A stretch of 64,000 nucleotides of DNA from positions 186,001 to 250,000 of the forward strand of contig JAUIIV010000001.1 of the NCBI GenBank assembly GCA_030431675.1, read 5' to 3'. The DNA is from Gammaproteobacteria bacterium (GTDB taxonomy: Bacteria > Pseudomonadota > Gammaproteobacteria > UBA6186 > Azoamicaceae). Every line of letters begins with the position of its first letter. Position 1 is the stretch's first letter. Below, one piece after another: positions 1-9,481 of this stretch. Under the pieces are notes generated by a model. That model did no database searches, had not been told where the DNA came from, and worked only from the letters and a program-made list of their open reading frames with translations. Position numbers and translations under genes: made by a program.

Positions 1-1
1 C

Positions 2-292
2 CAGCAGCCCGAACTACACACTGATGAGTGCCCTGCTCTAGAATCTACTATGGATTACTTTGTTTCTGATGAATTCCCAAACCCTGAAAAATTACGCGGA
101 CAAATGCAAGCAGTGAAATTTATACTTGTAAAACTAGGTTTTCAGTTCGAACAGTCTCGTGTTAACTCAAGAGCATCAACACCTCTATCTGGCACAAAAG
201 ATAAATTTGATAATATTCATCCAATAACCCCAACTCCGCCGCCTGAAGACATGGGGGCGACACCATCATCCCCTCGCAACCTAGCTCTTTAA
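2..292 (+). CDS. C-terminal part of an unidentified protein (5' end outside window)
   Basis: The frame is open from the first bases of the window to a TAA at 290-292, so this is the 3' end of a longer gene; the ATG at 50 is probably internal. I do not recognise a family. The last 40 residues are proline- and serine-rich and look disordered (PTPPPEDMGATPSSP). The next gene converges on it after about 90 bp and also encodes a proline-rich, acidic C-terminal tail. Tails like this are common on secreted effectors of intracellular bacteria, but nothing here proves secretion. Confidence 0.5.
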   Translation, partial: QQPELHTDECPALESTMDYFVSDEFPNPEKLRGQMQAVKFILVKLGFQFEQSRVNSRASTPLSGTKDKFDNIHPITPTPPPEDMGATPSSPRNLAL

Positions 293-382
293 CATAGAAG
301 CTATTTCAGGTTGTTTTAACTCCATACAAAGAACTCTGAAGTAGTACGACTTATTTTAAAGGACAACTGATTACTGACATCT

Positions 383-2578
383 TCAAAAATAGTTAACAGG
401 TCGTGGAGGCGACCCTTCTCTTGGGGGCGACTCTTCTTCCAGCATATCAATCCCTGGCGGGTGTCCCTTTTGCAATGTCTGCCATGCTAAGGCCATTGGT
501 TGTTTAGGGTGTCTATATTCTAAAGTGCCCCTTGTAATCGTATAATTACTCTCTACAACAATACCACCAGCGGAATCAACATACTCAGGTCCAACAGTTG
601 TCAAACACCTGAGTGTATCATTTGACAAAGCGCCCGCACCTTGCAATTCAGGTGCACATACTAAATCTACCCCAAGATACATAGCATACTCTCTAGCTGC
701 TAATATAAATACCTCGTTCATTCGTGGGAATGAAACGTCAGTATATATTCTCTCCAAGTAAAGTACTGGACCATCATCACCTAGTAACAGGCTCAACTTA
801 CACCTTGCCAACAGCTTTTTTCCGTCCTCACGATAAAGAGCAAGTAACTTTACATGTGGAGCATATACAAACGTTGTAAGCAGAGATATACTCCATTTTG
901 TATCAAATCGCTGACAGCTCCCCCCTACTACACCAGCACGAAACAAAAGTATTGGATCACCTGTAACAGCAAACTTAAGCTTTTCATCTTTATCAAGTTC
1001 TTTTTTTGATGTTTTTGACTGATCATTTGGTAATAATATCTTTATTATTTCATCACGAGCATGAGCTACGTCATTTCCAAATTGACCAAGAAAATACCCC
1101 TCCCGCCTTAAACTACTTAGTATCTTGTATACCTCTTGCAAGTTATCTGCAACATCTAACGCCTCATATAATTGATATAATAATATTAATGTCGCTTGTT
1201 GATAATAATTTACTGTACTCACATCTACTTTTGATTTATCTTTTAAAAAATTATATATAGGAGCATATTTTTCCTCATCCAAATGCTGATGCACTAAAAG
1301 AGCACTTCGCAAATACTCTTTACAGTCAAACTTTTGTTTTTGTGGGCAAGGATTTCTTTCAACAAGATCTATAATTTCTTGCAAGTTTAGTTGATATTCT
1401 TGACTCCATTTCCTATATGCAACTGGAGAAATTTTGATGAGTTCTCCTGTATGAGCATTGCCAGGATAATACTTCATTGAAGGGAATAAGCCACTAAAAA
1501 CATGTCGTATAAATCGATCCAGTTTTTCGCGTTGTAATTCAGCATGTTCTTGTTGCAAAAGAATATTATGTTCGACAAATTGTAATATTAATTCTGGCTC
1601 TCTAGACAATAGAGAAAATGCACGATCATCTATAAAATATTGTCGCTTGACACTTGCCAAACTTACTTCCATTATTATGCTAAAATCCTCATGCTGACAT
1701 AAGGCATTTAGCACATCAACATTATTAGTAAGGGTCAGCCCTAATAAGATGTATCCAGCAACATTTCTAAAGGAATATTCCTTTTGATTTTCCAAATGTT
1801 TCGCAATATGTTTTAGCAATTGTTCTGCAAATTCTTTTTCCAGAACTCCCCATTGATTTAAGTATGATATTATATGAATAATCAGATTAATTTTTGTATT
1901 ATCTCTAACAACTCTTCTAGGAATAGGTTTAGCAAAAGACTTTAGCACTTCAACATCTACTTCTTCACAGAATCTGCAGGCTGATAAAGTCAAAATAATA
2001 GGGTCTTTTTTGGCAGGCTCATTTTTTGCTAGAAGCTTAAATCTTTCTACTATCTGTGGCTTTTCTAGCAAAATATCTGACACATTGCCCAGCTGTTTAT
2101 AATAATCTCGCATCGTTACATTCACAATACGCAACAAAAAATCAATATCAACGCCAGGAGCAACATATTGCAACAAAATTAATATTTTAACTTGATCTCT
2201 TACATTCATAAAACATACGTAATACTTATCATAAACATCAACACTTGCTATCTCTTCTTGCAAATTTTCCAGCTCATTTGACAAACCCAAAAAAGATAAG
2301 TGGCTTTCCACTTCTGCTAGAAAATTTATACGCTCTATCTCACATTTACTAAAATCCAAGTCATCACTTGTGCTTTTTAGAACTGTTCTAAATCTCTCCC
2401 ATGCTTCTGCATGGGGCATAATTTCAAATGCAGTCACTGCCCATATTTTTCTTCTTAGCTCGGGCATACTGCATGCAAAATCCAGTCTGTCTTTAATAGG
2501 AATTTCTATTACTGGCCGAGACTCAGAACCAACAAGTGATCCTAAACCACTATCATTGCCTTCTAACGGCCGATACAC
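383..2578 (-). CDS. Large helical protein of unknown function, effector-like
   Basis: 731 residues from a GTG with only a weak ribosome site; an in-frame stop lies a few codons upstream. Residues 40-540 are almost all predicted helix with many Leu/Glu/Lys and no membrane segment or signal peptide. Residues about 570-665 look like a separate alpha/beta domain (GGSCQRFD, then LLALYREDGKKLLARCKL, then GPVLYLERIYTD and a helix), a strand-strand-helix pattern reminiscent of GNAT-like or chlamydia/legionella effector domains. That likeness is from memory and uncertain. The C-terminus is acidic and proline-rich (LEEESPPREGSPPRP). It lies 21 nt downstream of the GNAT gene and is probably cotranscribed with it. 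Function unknown. Confidence 0.7.
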   Translation of the reverse strand: MYRPLEGNDSGLGSLVGSESRPVIEIPIKDRLDFACSMPELRRKIWAVTAFEIMPHAEAWERFRTVLKSTSDDLDFSKCEIERINFLAEVESHLSFLGLSNELENLQEEIASVDVYDKYYVCFMNVRDQVKILILLQYVAPGVDIDFLLRIVNVTMRDYYKQLGNVSDILLEKPQIVERFKLLAKNEPAKKDPIILTLSACRFCEEVDVEVLKSFAKPIPRRVVRDNTKINLIIHIISYLNQWGVLEKEFAEQLLKHIAKHLENQKEYSFRNVAGYILLGLTLTNNVDVLNALCQHEDFSIIMEVSLASVKRQYFIDDRAFSLLSREPELILQFVEHNILLQQEHAELQREKLDRFIRHVFSGLFPSMKYYPGNAHTGELIKISPVAYRKWSQEYQLNLQEIIDLVERNPCPQKQKFDCKEYLRSALLVHQHLDEEKYAPIYNFLKDKSKVDVSTVNYYQQATLILLYQLYEALDVADNLQEVYKILSSLRREGYFLGQFGNDVAHARDEIIKILLPNDQSKTSKKELDKDEKLKFAVTGDPILLFRAGVVGGSCQRFDTKWSISLLTTFVYAPHVKLLALYREDGKKLLARCKLSLLLGDDGPVLYLERIYTDVSFPRMNEVFILAAREYAMYLGVDLVCAPELQGAGALSNDTLRCLTTVGPEYVDSAGGIVVESNYTITRGTLEYRHPKQPMALAWQTLQKGHPPGIDMLEEESPPREGSPPRPVNYF

Positions 2579-2599
2579 TTGCTTCTGATAACGCCATAG

Positions 2600-3589
2600 C
2601 TATATAGAAATTTCTCGTGGTAATTTATTTGATAAACACCAATCTAAACATAACTTTTCTGGGTAAGCCTGCATGTATATCTTGATTAGCTTATGTAGCG
2701 CATTACTGTCAAATTTTAAACCAGAGCCACACACCGTATCAGATAAAAAAAACTCTATATAAACTCCACCAAAGACTTTTTTATAGCGTAACCAATGCAC
2801 GGTTTGTAGTGGATCTGTATAGTGACCGCCAAAAACACCTACTACGAGTGATTTATACTTCGGCAAAGAATGTTCTAAACGCTCTACATTTTTATTTAAC
2901 AATTCTAAGATCATAGTTGCAACACGTGATTTTTCATATACGCTGCAATGATTCAAATCTTTACTTTCAAGCTGAGGCAGATTATCTTGGTCATCTTGAT
3001 ATAATTCAGGAATCTCTGCTAAGCTTGCCAATTCTTCATCACTTAAGCACCCTAATGCTTTGGCAAAATCTCTGACGCTTACTTGCATAGATGCAATATT
3101 TGATTTCAAATGCAATTTCTGCACAATAAACCCAAATGCCTGCCACCATTTTAGATCTGAATTACTTCTATTTATTTCCACCTTCACTGAAGAGTACGCT
3201 TCATACATGCATGCAGCAAACGCTGCCATTAAATTTCTGGCATAACCTTGCTGTCTATACTCTTTCTGTATAGCAATATGACAAATTGTATAATCGCCGG
3301 TAGTGAATTCTTCATTAATATCTTTACGTATTACAAGATATCCGACTAAACACTTTGTACCATAGATATACCTAGACAGACCGTAGACGGTATACTGGGG
3401 ACTAGCAAGTACTTCATCCCACGCTACCAGCTGCAACCCAGGGTCAGAAATATACAATTGTTGATCTAATAGTCTTATATCTGGTAAATGCATCGATTCC
3501 AGACTCTCAATTATACATTGTACAACTGTACCATCTTGATCAGTTACTCTATACCAGTGCGACAGTGATTTAATCCTTTCTACCGGCAT
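2600..3589 (-). CDS. GNAT-family N-acetyltransferase-like protein
   Basis: 329 residues. Residues about 85-170 carry the acetyl-CoA-binding core of GNAT enzymes: GYLVIRKD strand, then IAIQKEYRQQGYARNLM, the motif A loop (Q/R-x-x-G-x-A) and following helix, then a strand with VEINRSN and a WWQAFGF segment typical of motif B. The N-terminal 80 and C-terminal 150 residues are not recognised. The substrate cannot be told. Its product and the 731-residue protein downstream, which itself has a possible GNAT-like C-terminal domain, may act together; both are on the minus strand 21 nt apart. An AT-rich promoter region lies at about 3600-3680. Confidence 0.65.
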   Translation of the reverse strand: MPVERIKSLSHWYRVTDQDGTVVQCIIESLESMHLPDIRLLDQQLYISDPGLQLVAWDEVLASPQYTVYGLSRYIYGTKCLVGYLVIRKDINEEFTTGDYTICHIAIQKEYRQQGYARNLMAAFAACMYEAYSSVKVEINRSNSDLKWWQAFGFIVQKLHLKSNIASMQVSVRDFAKALGCLSDEELASLAEIPELYQDDQDNLPQLESKDLNHCSVYEKSRVATMILELLNKNVERLEHSLPKYKSLVVGVFGGHYTDPLQTVHWLRYKKVFGGVYIEFFLSDTVCGSGLKFDSNALHKLIKIYMQAYPEKLCLDWCLSNKLPREISI

Positions 3590-3790
3590 AAGCGTGTTTC
3601 CCTATAATCCTTCCAAGTACGCATGTGGGTATATTATATTACTAACCTCTATAACAAAAAAGATTTGCATACGTATAGAAATTCTAAAAACCCTCAAAGG
3701 TATCCGACAAACTATTCACTCAAGGGTTGCAGCACTCGGCATGAAACGCGTATAGTCTAACGCATTAGATAGCGAAGCTAGCAAGGATTG

Positions 3791-4759
3791 ATGCAACTAA
3801 CAAATATTAGACATGCCGTAGAGCTAGACTTACAGGCCGTAGATAAATTAATTGTCCAGAGCCTGCATTCTGACGTGCCTTTAGTAAAAGAAGTAGCGCA
3901 GCATCTTATTAAAAGTGGTGGCAAGCGTTTACGCCCCCTATCAGTGCTACTAACCGCTAAAGCCAACAACTATGTTGGTGATGCACAGATAACTATGGCA
4001 ACGATTATAGAGTTTATTCACACAGCTACCCTATTGCATGATGACGTGGTAGATAATAGCCTATTACGTCGTGGTAGCAGCACTGCTAATAATACTTGGG
4101 GAAATCAAGCCGCAGTGTTAGTTGGTGATTTTCTGTATTCACGTGCTTTTCAGTTAATGGTGCAGCTAAATGATTCCCAAATTATGCGGATCATAGCTAA
4201 TGCAACCAATACCATTGCCGAAGGCGAGGTGATGCAGTTGATGAATCAGCACAACTCATCTGCTACAGAATCAGAGTATCTACAAATTATACGCCATAAA
4301 ACTGCCAAGTTATTTGAAGCAGCGACAGAGTCAGCTGCAGTTTTATGTAAACTACCAAGACATATACAAAATGCTTTTGCTGAATATGGTTTGCATTTGG
4401 GTACCGCATATCAGTTGATAGATGATTTATTAGACTACCAAGCAGATCAAGAAACTTTAGGCAAAAGTATTGGTAATGATTTAGCGGAAGGCAAACCCAC
4501 TCTACCTTTGATATATCTACTACAACACGGCTCTACAGCAGAGCAACAACTGCTACGCCAAGCTATAGACAACCCCAAGGAAGTAGATGCATCTGCCATT
4601 CAACAATTGATTCTTAACTCCTCCGCATTAGAGTATACGCGTGATTTTGCTATTCGCGAAGCTGATTTAGCGATGCAAGCATTAAGCGAACTGCCCGCTG
4701 ATATTAGCACTGACGAACTTATTGACCTGGCCCATTACATTATTGACCGTGATCATTAA
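3791..4759 (+). CDS. ispB: Polyprenyl (octaprenyl) diphosphate synthase
   Basis: Elongates farnesyl diphosphate with isopentenyl diphosphate to the long side chain of ubiquinone. All trans-prenyltransferase landmarks are present: GGKRLRP near residue 45, first Asp-rich motif LLHDDVVDNS near 80, the following RRG, GDFLYSRAFQ, and the second Asp-rich motif QLIDDLLDYQAD near 210, then GKSIGNDLAEGKPTLPL. The length (322 aa) and the whole sequence match the gammaproteobacterial IspB pattern. I chose the ATG at 3791 over the TTG just before it because it aligns with the family N-terminus and sits behind AGCAAGGA. It stands alone, upstream of an orphan gene on the same strand. Confidence 0.93.
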   Translation: MQLTNIRHAVELDLQAVDKLIVQSLHSDVPLVKEVAQHLIKSGGKRLRPLSVLLTAKANNYVGDAQITMATIIEFIHTATLLHDDVVDNSLLRRGSSTANNTWGNQAAVLVGDFLYSRAFQLMVQLNDSQIMRIIANATNTIAEGEVMQLMNQHNSSATESEYLQIIRHKTAKLFEAATESAAVLCKLPRHIQNAFAEYGLHLGTAYQLIDDLLDYQADQETLGKSIGNDLAEGKPTLPLIYLLQHGSTAEQQLLRQAIDNPKEVDASAIQQLILNSSALEYTRDFAIREADLAMQALSELPADISTDELIDLAHYIIDRDH

Positions 4760-4842
4760 TTAATATCTTGGTATACACTACTACAGATTATTGTTAGTAT
4801 AAGCACATATTTTTACCTAACATAATAATAATTGGATATTAC

Positions 4843-5388
4843 ATGAGTCCTAGCAGTAAATTTCTATCTGAACAGAATCAATACCGATTGAATGTTATGC
4901 AAACGATTTGGACCTGCCTAGATATTCTTTTTATTTTTCGCAATCCATTTACTGAAGTTAAATTTCCCAAAACTAAATATATTGATATGGCATTACCATT
5001 TGCACCTCTAGCTTGGTCTGTACTAACTGGAGAAAAGCAAAATTACCCTATTACAAGCTATAGCATAGATTTTTTTTGCAATCTACACTCTGCAAAACAA
5101 GGCTATAGAGAAGTGAAGTATTTGCATGCACACAGCAAAAACTTGCTGATATCTGCAAGTGATTCTGTGACATCATCTGTAGCAAAAAAAGTATATCTTG
5201 CCAGCAGATCTTTACATACAGCCTTATATGCTATTTCAGCAGGCTCTAGTGCGCTTCAGTTAGCAGATGAGTTAAAGAAGAAGGCTTCTAAATTCCTTGG
5301 ATATGCTTATGGTAATCATGCACACCAAGTTACAACTTCCGAACATAAAGAAGAACGGGCTATCAGCGCACCAAAAACACACCCCTAA
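4843..5388 (+). CDS. Hypothetical protein, unknown family
   Basis: 181 residues, start ATG preceded by TTGGA at about 7 nt. No signal peptide, no clear membrane helix and no motif I recognise. The C-terminal half has a helical, Ala/Ser/Lys-rich stretch (SAGSSALQLADELKKKASKF) followed by a His-rich tail. Its stop codon overlaps the stop of the convergent glycosyltransferase gene by 3 nt. It may be a lineage-specific accessory gene. Confidence 0.5.
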   Translation: MSPSSKFLSEQNQYRLNVMQTIWTCLDILFIFRNPFTEVKFPKTKYIDMALPFAPLAWSVLTGEKQNYPITSYSIDFFCNLHSAKQGYREVKYLHAHSKNLLISASDSVTSSVAKKVYLASRSLHTALYAISAGSSALQLADELKKKASKFLGYAYGNHAHQVTTSEHKEERAISAPKTHP

Positions 5389-6527
5389 GTATCATAAACC
5401 ACGTCATCTGTATACACCAAAGCCTTATTATCCTCTAGATAACAACGCGATAAAATTGATTGCACGTACGCTAAAGTATTTTTAGGATCATGTGCTGCAG
5501 CTAATTGTGTTGCTGCCTGCTTAGCTTTTTCATGAAATGCGGTGTAATTATTCTTTATTGCTTCTATTGCCTTCTGTATAGATGCTATATCATAATTTTC
5601 TAGTGCAATACCGGCCTGGTAATGCTCAGCCACATCCCCCATCCAAGTATACTTTGCAGTGATAATTGGACAACCTGCATAGAATGCATCCAAGGCTATA
5701 CCACTAAATTTATCTTGGTATTCTTTCTGATCGTATAACAGTAAACAAATAGAATTTCTAAACAAACGTAAATACTGCCCTTGATCTAAAGTATCACGAT
5801 GTAAAATTAAATTACTTCTTGGTAAAGCTTGTAATTGTGACAATGCTATCTGCGTAGCGTTATCATAGCGCTGTGAACTAGGTGGTGACACCTGCATCTC
5901 AAAAACAGTGTTGATTTGGCGGGATCGCAAGTATTGTAATAAATTAACTACTAAAGGAAACCCTTTATCCTTACGTGCTGCTCCTGCGTACAGAATTTTT
6001 TTAAAGTGTCCAGGAGCTTGCTCTTGCTTAGCACTAGGCAAATATGTAGGACATGGAACTACTGCATAATTAATAAAACCATGATCCTTAAAAACCTTTA
6101 ACAACTTATCGGTGGGGGATAGTATATGAAAATTAAATGCCTTGGCTGCAATACGCTTTAGTATTGCCAACTTCTTAGGAGTCTTGCGAAATTGATGAAA
6201 ATGTAAAAACACACAAGCCTTCACATGCATTTTACCTGATAGATAAGCTAAAACTCGTAAATCCCACAACTCGCTGGTGCCAACAAATATTGCACCCGGC
6301 TCTGCTAATAGCTTCTTATATAGAAATAATTTTTGTATCTGCCTAATAGCACGGACAAAATAAGGTTGCGCCTTACAATTATAACTATCAAATAAACCTT
6401 TGCCTCGTTTATCCATCCACACACGCACATTAAAGTCGCTGTTGGCATTAATAAGACTTTGGACATAACTAAAACTATGTCCAGTTTGATCATGTAATGT
6501 AGGTTCTATTAAATTAAGCGTAAGCAT
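5385..6527 (-). CDS. Glycosyltransferase, GT4-like (GT-B fold)
   Basis: 380 residues. The C-terminal half shows the nucleotide-sugar-binding pattern of GT4 enzymes: KILYAGAARKDKGFPLVV (phosphate loop region, near 190) and DKFSGIALDAFYAGCPIIT near 285, which corresponds to the usual E-x7-E segment. In this protein the first acid is replaced by Asp/Ser and the second by Asp, so the acceptor or donor may differ from the family norm. I set the start at ATG 6527 because GAGGAAG lies just upstream; the TTG at 6539 would sit before that site. It overlaps the end of manC by 14 nt, so it probably uses or helps to elongate a GDP-mannose-derived glycan of the cell surface. Confidence 0.78.
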   Translation of the reverse strand: MLTLNLIEPTLHDQTGHSFSYVQSLINANSDFNVRVWMDKRGKGLFDSYNCKAQPYFVRAIRQIQKLFLYKKLLAEPGAIFVGTSELWDLRVLAYLSGKMHVKACVFLHFHQFRKTPKKLAILKRIAAKAFNFHILSPTDKLLKVFKDHGFINYAVVPCPTYLPSAKQEQAPGHFKKILYAGAARKDKGFPLVVNLLQYLRSRQINTVFEMQVSPPSSQRYDNATQIALSQLQALPRSNLILHRDTLDQGQYLRLFRNSICLLLYDQKEYQDKFSGIALDAFYAGCPIITAKYTWMGDVAEHYQAGIALENYDIASIQKAIEAIKNNYTAFHEKAKQAATQLAAAHDPKNTLAYVQSILSRCYLEDNKALVYTDDVVYDT

Positions 6528-7935
6528 GTTCTTCCTCAAAACGCACTATGTCATCCTCTCCTAAGTAGTTGCCAGATTGGACTTCAACGACTTCTAGAGG
6601 TATATCCCCTACATTTGTTAATTGATGTTTCATACCAATCGGTATAAATGTTGACTCATTCTCACGTAAAATGAAATTCTCATCGCCTTTGGTAACTCGT
6701 GCTAATCCTTTAACTACAACCCAATGCTCACTGCGTTGATGATGCAGTTGCAAAGAAATGCTCTTACCAAGCTGTAAAACTAGTATTTTTACCTGACAAC
6801 GACCGTCCTTATACAAAGAATCAAAATACCCCCATGGTCGCATAACCTGCCGATGTAATGTAGCCACAGGGTTCCCGCGCTTTTTAAGCTTAGCTACAAG
6901 TTGCTTAAGCTGTTGTGCATTATCGCGCTTAGCTACTAAGACTGCATCGCTTGTCTCTACAATAGCTAAGTTCTCTATATCTCCAGCAGCTATCAGGCGG
7001 TGTCTTGCTTCTATCAAGCAATTTTTAGCACCTTCTACCACTACATCGCCAACTACCGAGTTATTATCATTATCTTTCTTGGCGTGCCGCCATACTGCAT
7101 CCCAACAGCCTACGTCTGACCAAGTTGCATCAAGTGGTACGACTGCTGCTGCATTTGTATGTTCCATAATTGCGTAATCTATAGATATACTCGGCAAATT
7201 AGAATAGTGATTTTTGTTAACGCGGACAAAATCAAAATCTTTTGTAGCGTCTCTTAAAGCATGTTTAGTATGTTTGGCTATCTCTGGACAAAATTTATTA
7301 AATTCACTCAATATATCTGTATTCAGGAATATGAACATGCCACTATTCCATAAACAATTATTTTGCACCAAATCGACGGCAACAGCGGATTCTGGTTTTT
7401 CTATAAACTTATCTACCAAAAATCCTTGTTCTAGCGTGGCGCCTGGTTTTATATATCCATAACCAGTCTCAGCTCTAGTTGCCTTAATTCCACATGTAAC
7501 CAACTTATGATGCTTGTTAGCTATGTAAGCAGCTTTTTGGATTACATTGGAAAAAGATGCAAAGTCAGGCAAATAATGATCTGCCGGCAAAATCAAAAGT
7601 ATAACCTCACCATATTGCTGCGTAGCCCAGTGAGCTGCTAACGCTACTGCAGCAGCAGTATTCTTTGCTTCCGTCTCTAAGAGAATTGCTCCAGTATTAC
7701 AGTCTAAATGGCGCATCTGCTCTGCAACCAAAAATCTGTGGTCCTTATGAGCAATGATTAATGGAGGCAAAAAAAGCTCAGAATTTGCTGTGCGTTGTAA
7801 TGTAGACTGAAATAAGCTAATCTTGGCGCTTAAAATATTTAGAAATTGTTTTGGATATGCACTTCGAGACAAAGGCCACAAACGTTCGCCAGAACCGCCG
7901 GCTAATATTACTGGTAAAATTGCAGGGGTAGTCAT
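6514..7935 (-). CDS. manC: Mannose-1-phosphate guanylyltransferase / mannose-6-phosphate isomerase
   Basis: Bifunctional type II enzyme making GDP-mannose. The N-terminal nucleotidyltransferase has the pyrophosphorylase signature LAGGSGERLWPLSRSAYPKQ at residues 11-30, ILPADHYL near 115 and FIEKPE near 173. Residues about 365-473 form a cupin with PWGYFDSL, QLHHQRSEHWVVVKG and HQLTNVGD. At 473 aa it is the usual length. It is cotranscribed with the downstream glycosyltransferase (14-nt overlap) and diverges from hldE across 72 bp, so both control elements must sit in that short gap. No phosphomannomutase gene is in view. Confidence 0.93.
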   Translation of the reverse strand: MTTPAILPVILAGGSGERLWPLSRSAYPKQFLNILSAKISLFQSTLQRTANSELFLPPLIIAHKDHRFLVAEQMRHLDCNTGAILLETEAKNTAAAVALAAHWATQQYGEVILLILPADHYLPDFASFSNVIQKAAYIANKHHKLVTCGIKATRAETGYGYIKPGATLEQGFLVDKFIEKPESAVAVDLVQNNCLWNSGMFIFLNTDILSEFNKFCPEIAKHTKHALRDATKDFDFVRVNKNHYSNLPSISIDYAIMEHTNAAAVVPLDATWSDVGCWDAVWRHAKKDNDNNSVVGDVVVEGAKNCLIEARHRLIAAGDIENLAIVETSDAVLVAKRDNAQQLKQLVAKLKKRGNPVATLHRQVMRPWGYFDSLYKDGRCQVKILVLQLGKSISLQLHHQRSEHWVVVKGLARVTKGDENFILRENESTFIPIGMKHQLTNVGDIPLEVVEVQSGNYLGEDDIVRFEEEHAYA

Positions 7936-8007
7936 TTTATAGCCTCTAACATATTAGTGTTTGCAGTGTAACCTAAATAAACATACTTGAGCAAGTAAGG
8001 TGTATAT

Positions 8008-9465
8008 ATGATAGCTAACATAAACATTGACCGCATAAACTTCGCAAAGGCAAAAATATTAATTGTTGGCGACATAATGCTAGATCAATATTGGTATGGA
8101 GATACTAACCGCATCTCACCTGAAGCTCCCGTACCAGTGGTACGTATTTCTGACTATGATTTTCGGCTCGGTGGTGCCGCTAACGTTGCGTGGAATGCGC
8201 GAACCTTGGGTTGCCAAGTACAGCTTCTTAGTGTTGTGGGTGATGATGAGGCAGCAACGAGTATAGAAAATCTTTTGGCAAAAAAAGATATCCCTGCACA
8301 ACTTATTCGTACTAAAGATTTTACTACTATACGCAAGACACGCGTACTCAGCCGTCGCCAACAAATGTTACGCTTAGATCATGAAGAAGAAACGTGCACT
8401 ATTCCTGAACAAGCTATGCGAGAATTACATAATGCATATGCATCACTAATATCCGAATATGACTCTGTAATTTTTTCTGATTATGCAAAAGGTATATTTA
8501 GCGATAAAAGATTTTACTTAGATATCGCTAACAAGCATAACGTCCCAGTATTGGCGGACCCAAAGACACTTGATTTTACCGAATATAGCGGAATTGACTT
8601 TCTTAAGCCAAACCTAAGTGAATTTGAGGCTGTTGTTGGCAAGTGTGAGTCTTTAGCAGAAATAGAGTCTAAGGGCTTAGCTTTACTAGATGAGTGTAAA
8701 ATTAAAACATTAGTAGTTACTCGTGGTTCTGATGGTGTGTCTGTAATTTCAGGATCTCAAAAGCCTATACATTTACCCTCATACAGTGGTGAAGTGTTTG
8801 ATGTAACTGGTGCTGGAGATACCTTTATTGCTACTCTAGCGGCATGCCTGGCTAGTAATATTGAGCTAAATAATGCAGCACGTATTAGTTCTATTGCTGC
8901 AGCTGTAGTTGTAGGCAAAGTGGGTACCTCAACAGCTACCGTGTCTGAAATCAAAGACATGTTACACCGCAAAGTTAGCCTGCCGCTTGGCGTTATAGAA
9001 GAAAATACACTTAAAGAAGTTTTAAAAATCAGTAAATCCCGAGGGGAAAAAATAGTCTTTGTAAACGGCTGTTACGATATCTTACATTACGGACACATTC
9101 GATATCTAGAAAAAGCAGCAGAGCTTGGCGATAGATTAATTGTTGCTGTCAACACTGACAGTTCGGTAAAACGCCTAAAAGGTCCTGGCAGACCCGTCTA
9201 TAACGAGAACCAGCGCATGGAAGTTCTTGCCAGTCTTAAAGTAGTAGATTGGGTTGTTAAGTTTGAAGAAAACACTCCTGGGCGGTTGGTAGAATCTCTA
9301 CACCCAGATATACTTGCGAAAGGTAACGAGCACTTTGCCACTATAGAAGATATTCCTGCTACTGAAGGCACCGACTTTGTACTTAACAATGGTGGTGAAG
9401 TACATTTAATCGCTCGTACTCCTGATGTATCTTCCACAGCAGCACTTGAGATGATGGAAACCTAA
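8008..9465 (+). CDS. hldE: Bifunctional heptose 7-phosphate kinase / heptose 1-phosphate adenylyltransferase
   Basis: Makes the ADP-heptose precursor of the LPS inner core. Residues 1-320 are a PfkB-type sugar kinase (GDIMLDQYWYGDTNRISPEAP near 20; DVTGAGDTFIATLAA near 265 with the catalytic Asp). Residues 345-485 are the nucleotidyltransferase with FVNGCYDILHYGHIRYLEKA, including the H-x-G-H nucleotide-binding motif. The start at ATG 8008 has a good AAGGTG ribosome site. It is convergent with waaC, whose product consumes the ADP-heptose. Length 485 aa, close to the E. coli enzyme. Confidence 0.95.
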   Translation: MIANINIDRINFAKAKILIVGDIMLDQYWYGDTNRISPEAPVPVVRISDYDFRLGGAANVAWNARTLGCQVQLLSVVGDDEAATSIENLLAKKDIPAQLIRTKDFTTIRKTRVLSRRQQMLRLDHEEETCTIPEQAMRELHNAYASLISEYDSVIFSDYAKGIFSDKRFYLDIANKHNVPVLADPKTLDFTEYSGIDFLKPNLSEFEAVVGKCESLAEIESKGLALLDECKIKTLVVTRGSDGVSVISGSQKPIHLPSYSGEVFDVTGAGDTFIATLAACLASNIELNNAARISSIAAAVVVGKVGTSTATVSEIKDMLHRKVSLPLGVIEENTLKEVLKISKSRGEKIVFVNGCYDILHYGHIRYLEKAAELGDRLIVAVNTDSSVKRLKGPGRPVYNENQRMEVLASLKVVDWVVKFEENTPGRLVESLHPDILAKGNEHFATIEDIPATEGTDFVLNNGGEVHLIARTPDVSSTAALEMMET

Positions 9466-9481
9466 TTGTGAATGCCGCCTA

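Noticed and set aside
249-430. Shared TGGGGGCGAC in two convergent Pro-rich tails
   Set aside because: Same string on the same DNA strand, but the genes lie on opposite strands and read it differently; chance match.
2597-2607. CTATATAG near gene ends or starts at 2600, 51972 and similar TATATAG near 47450 and 48700
   Set aside because: Too common a string in AT-rich DNA, and its spacing to the genes differs from case to case.
3590-3790. Possible RNA structure upstream of ispB
   Set aside because: No stable stem or known riboswitch pattern could be drawn.
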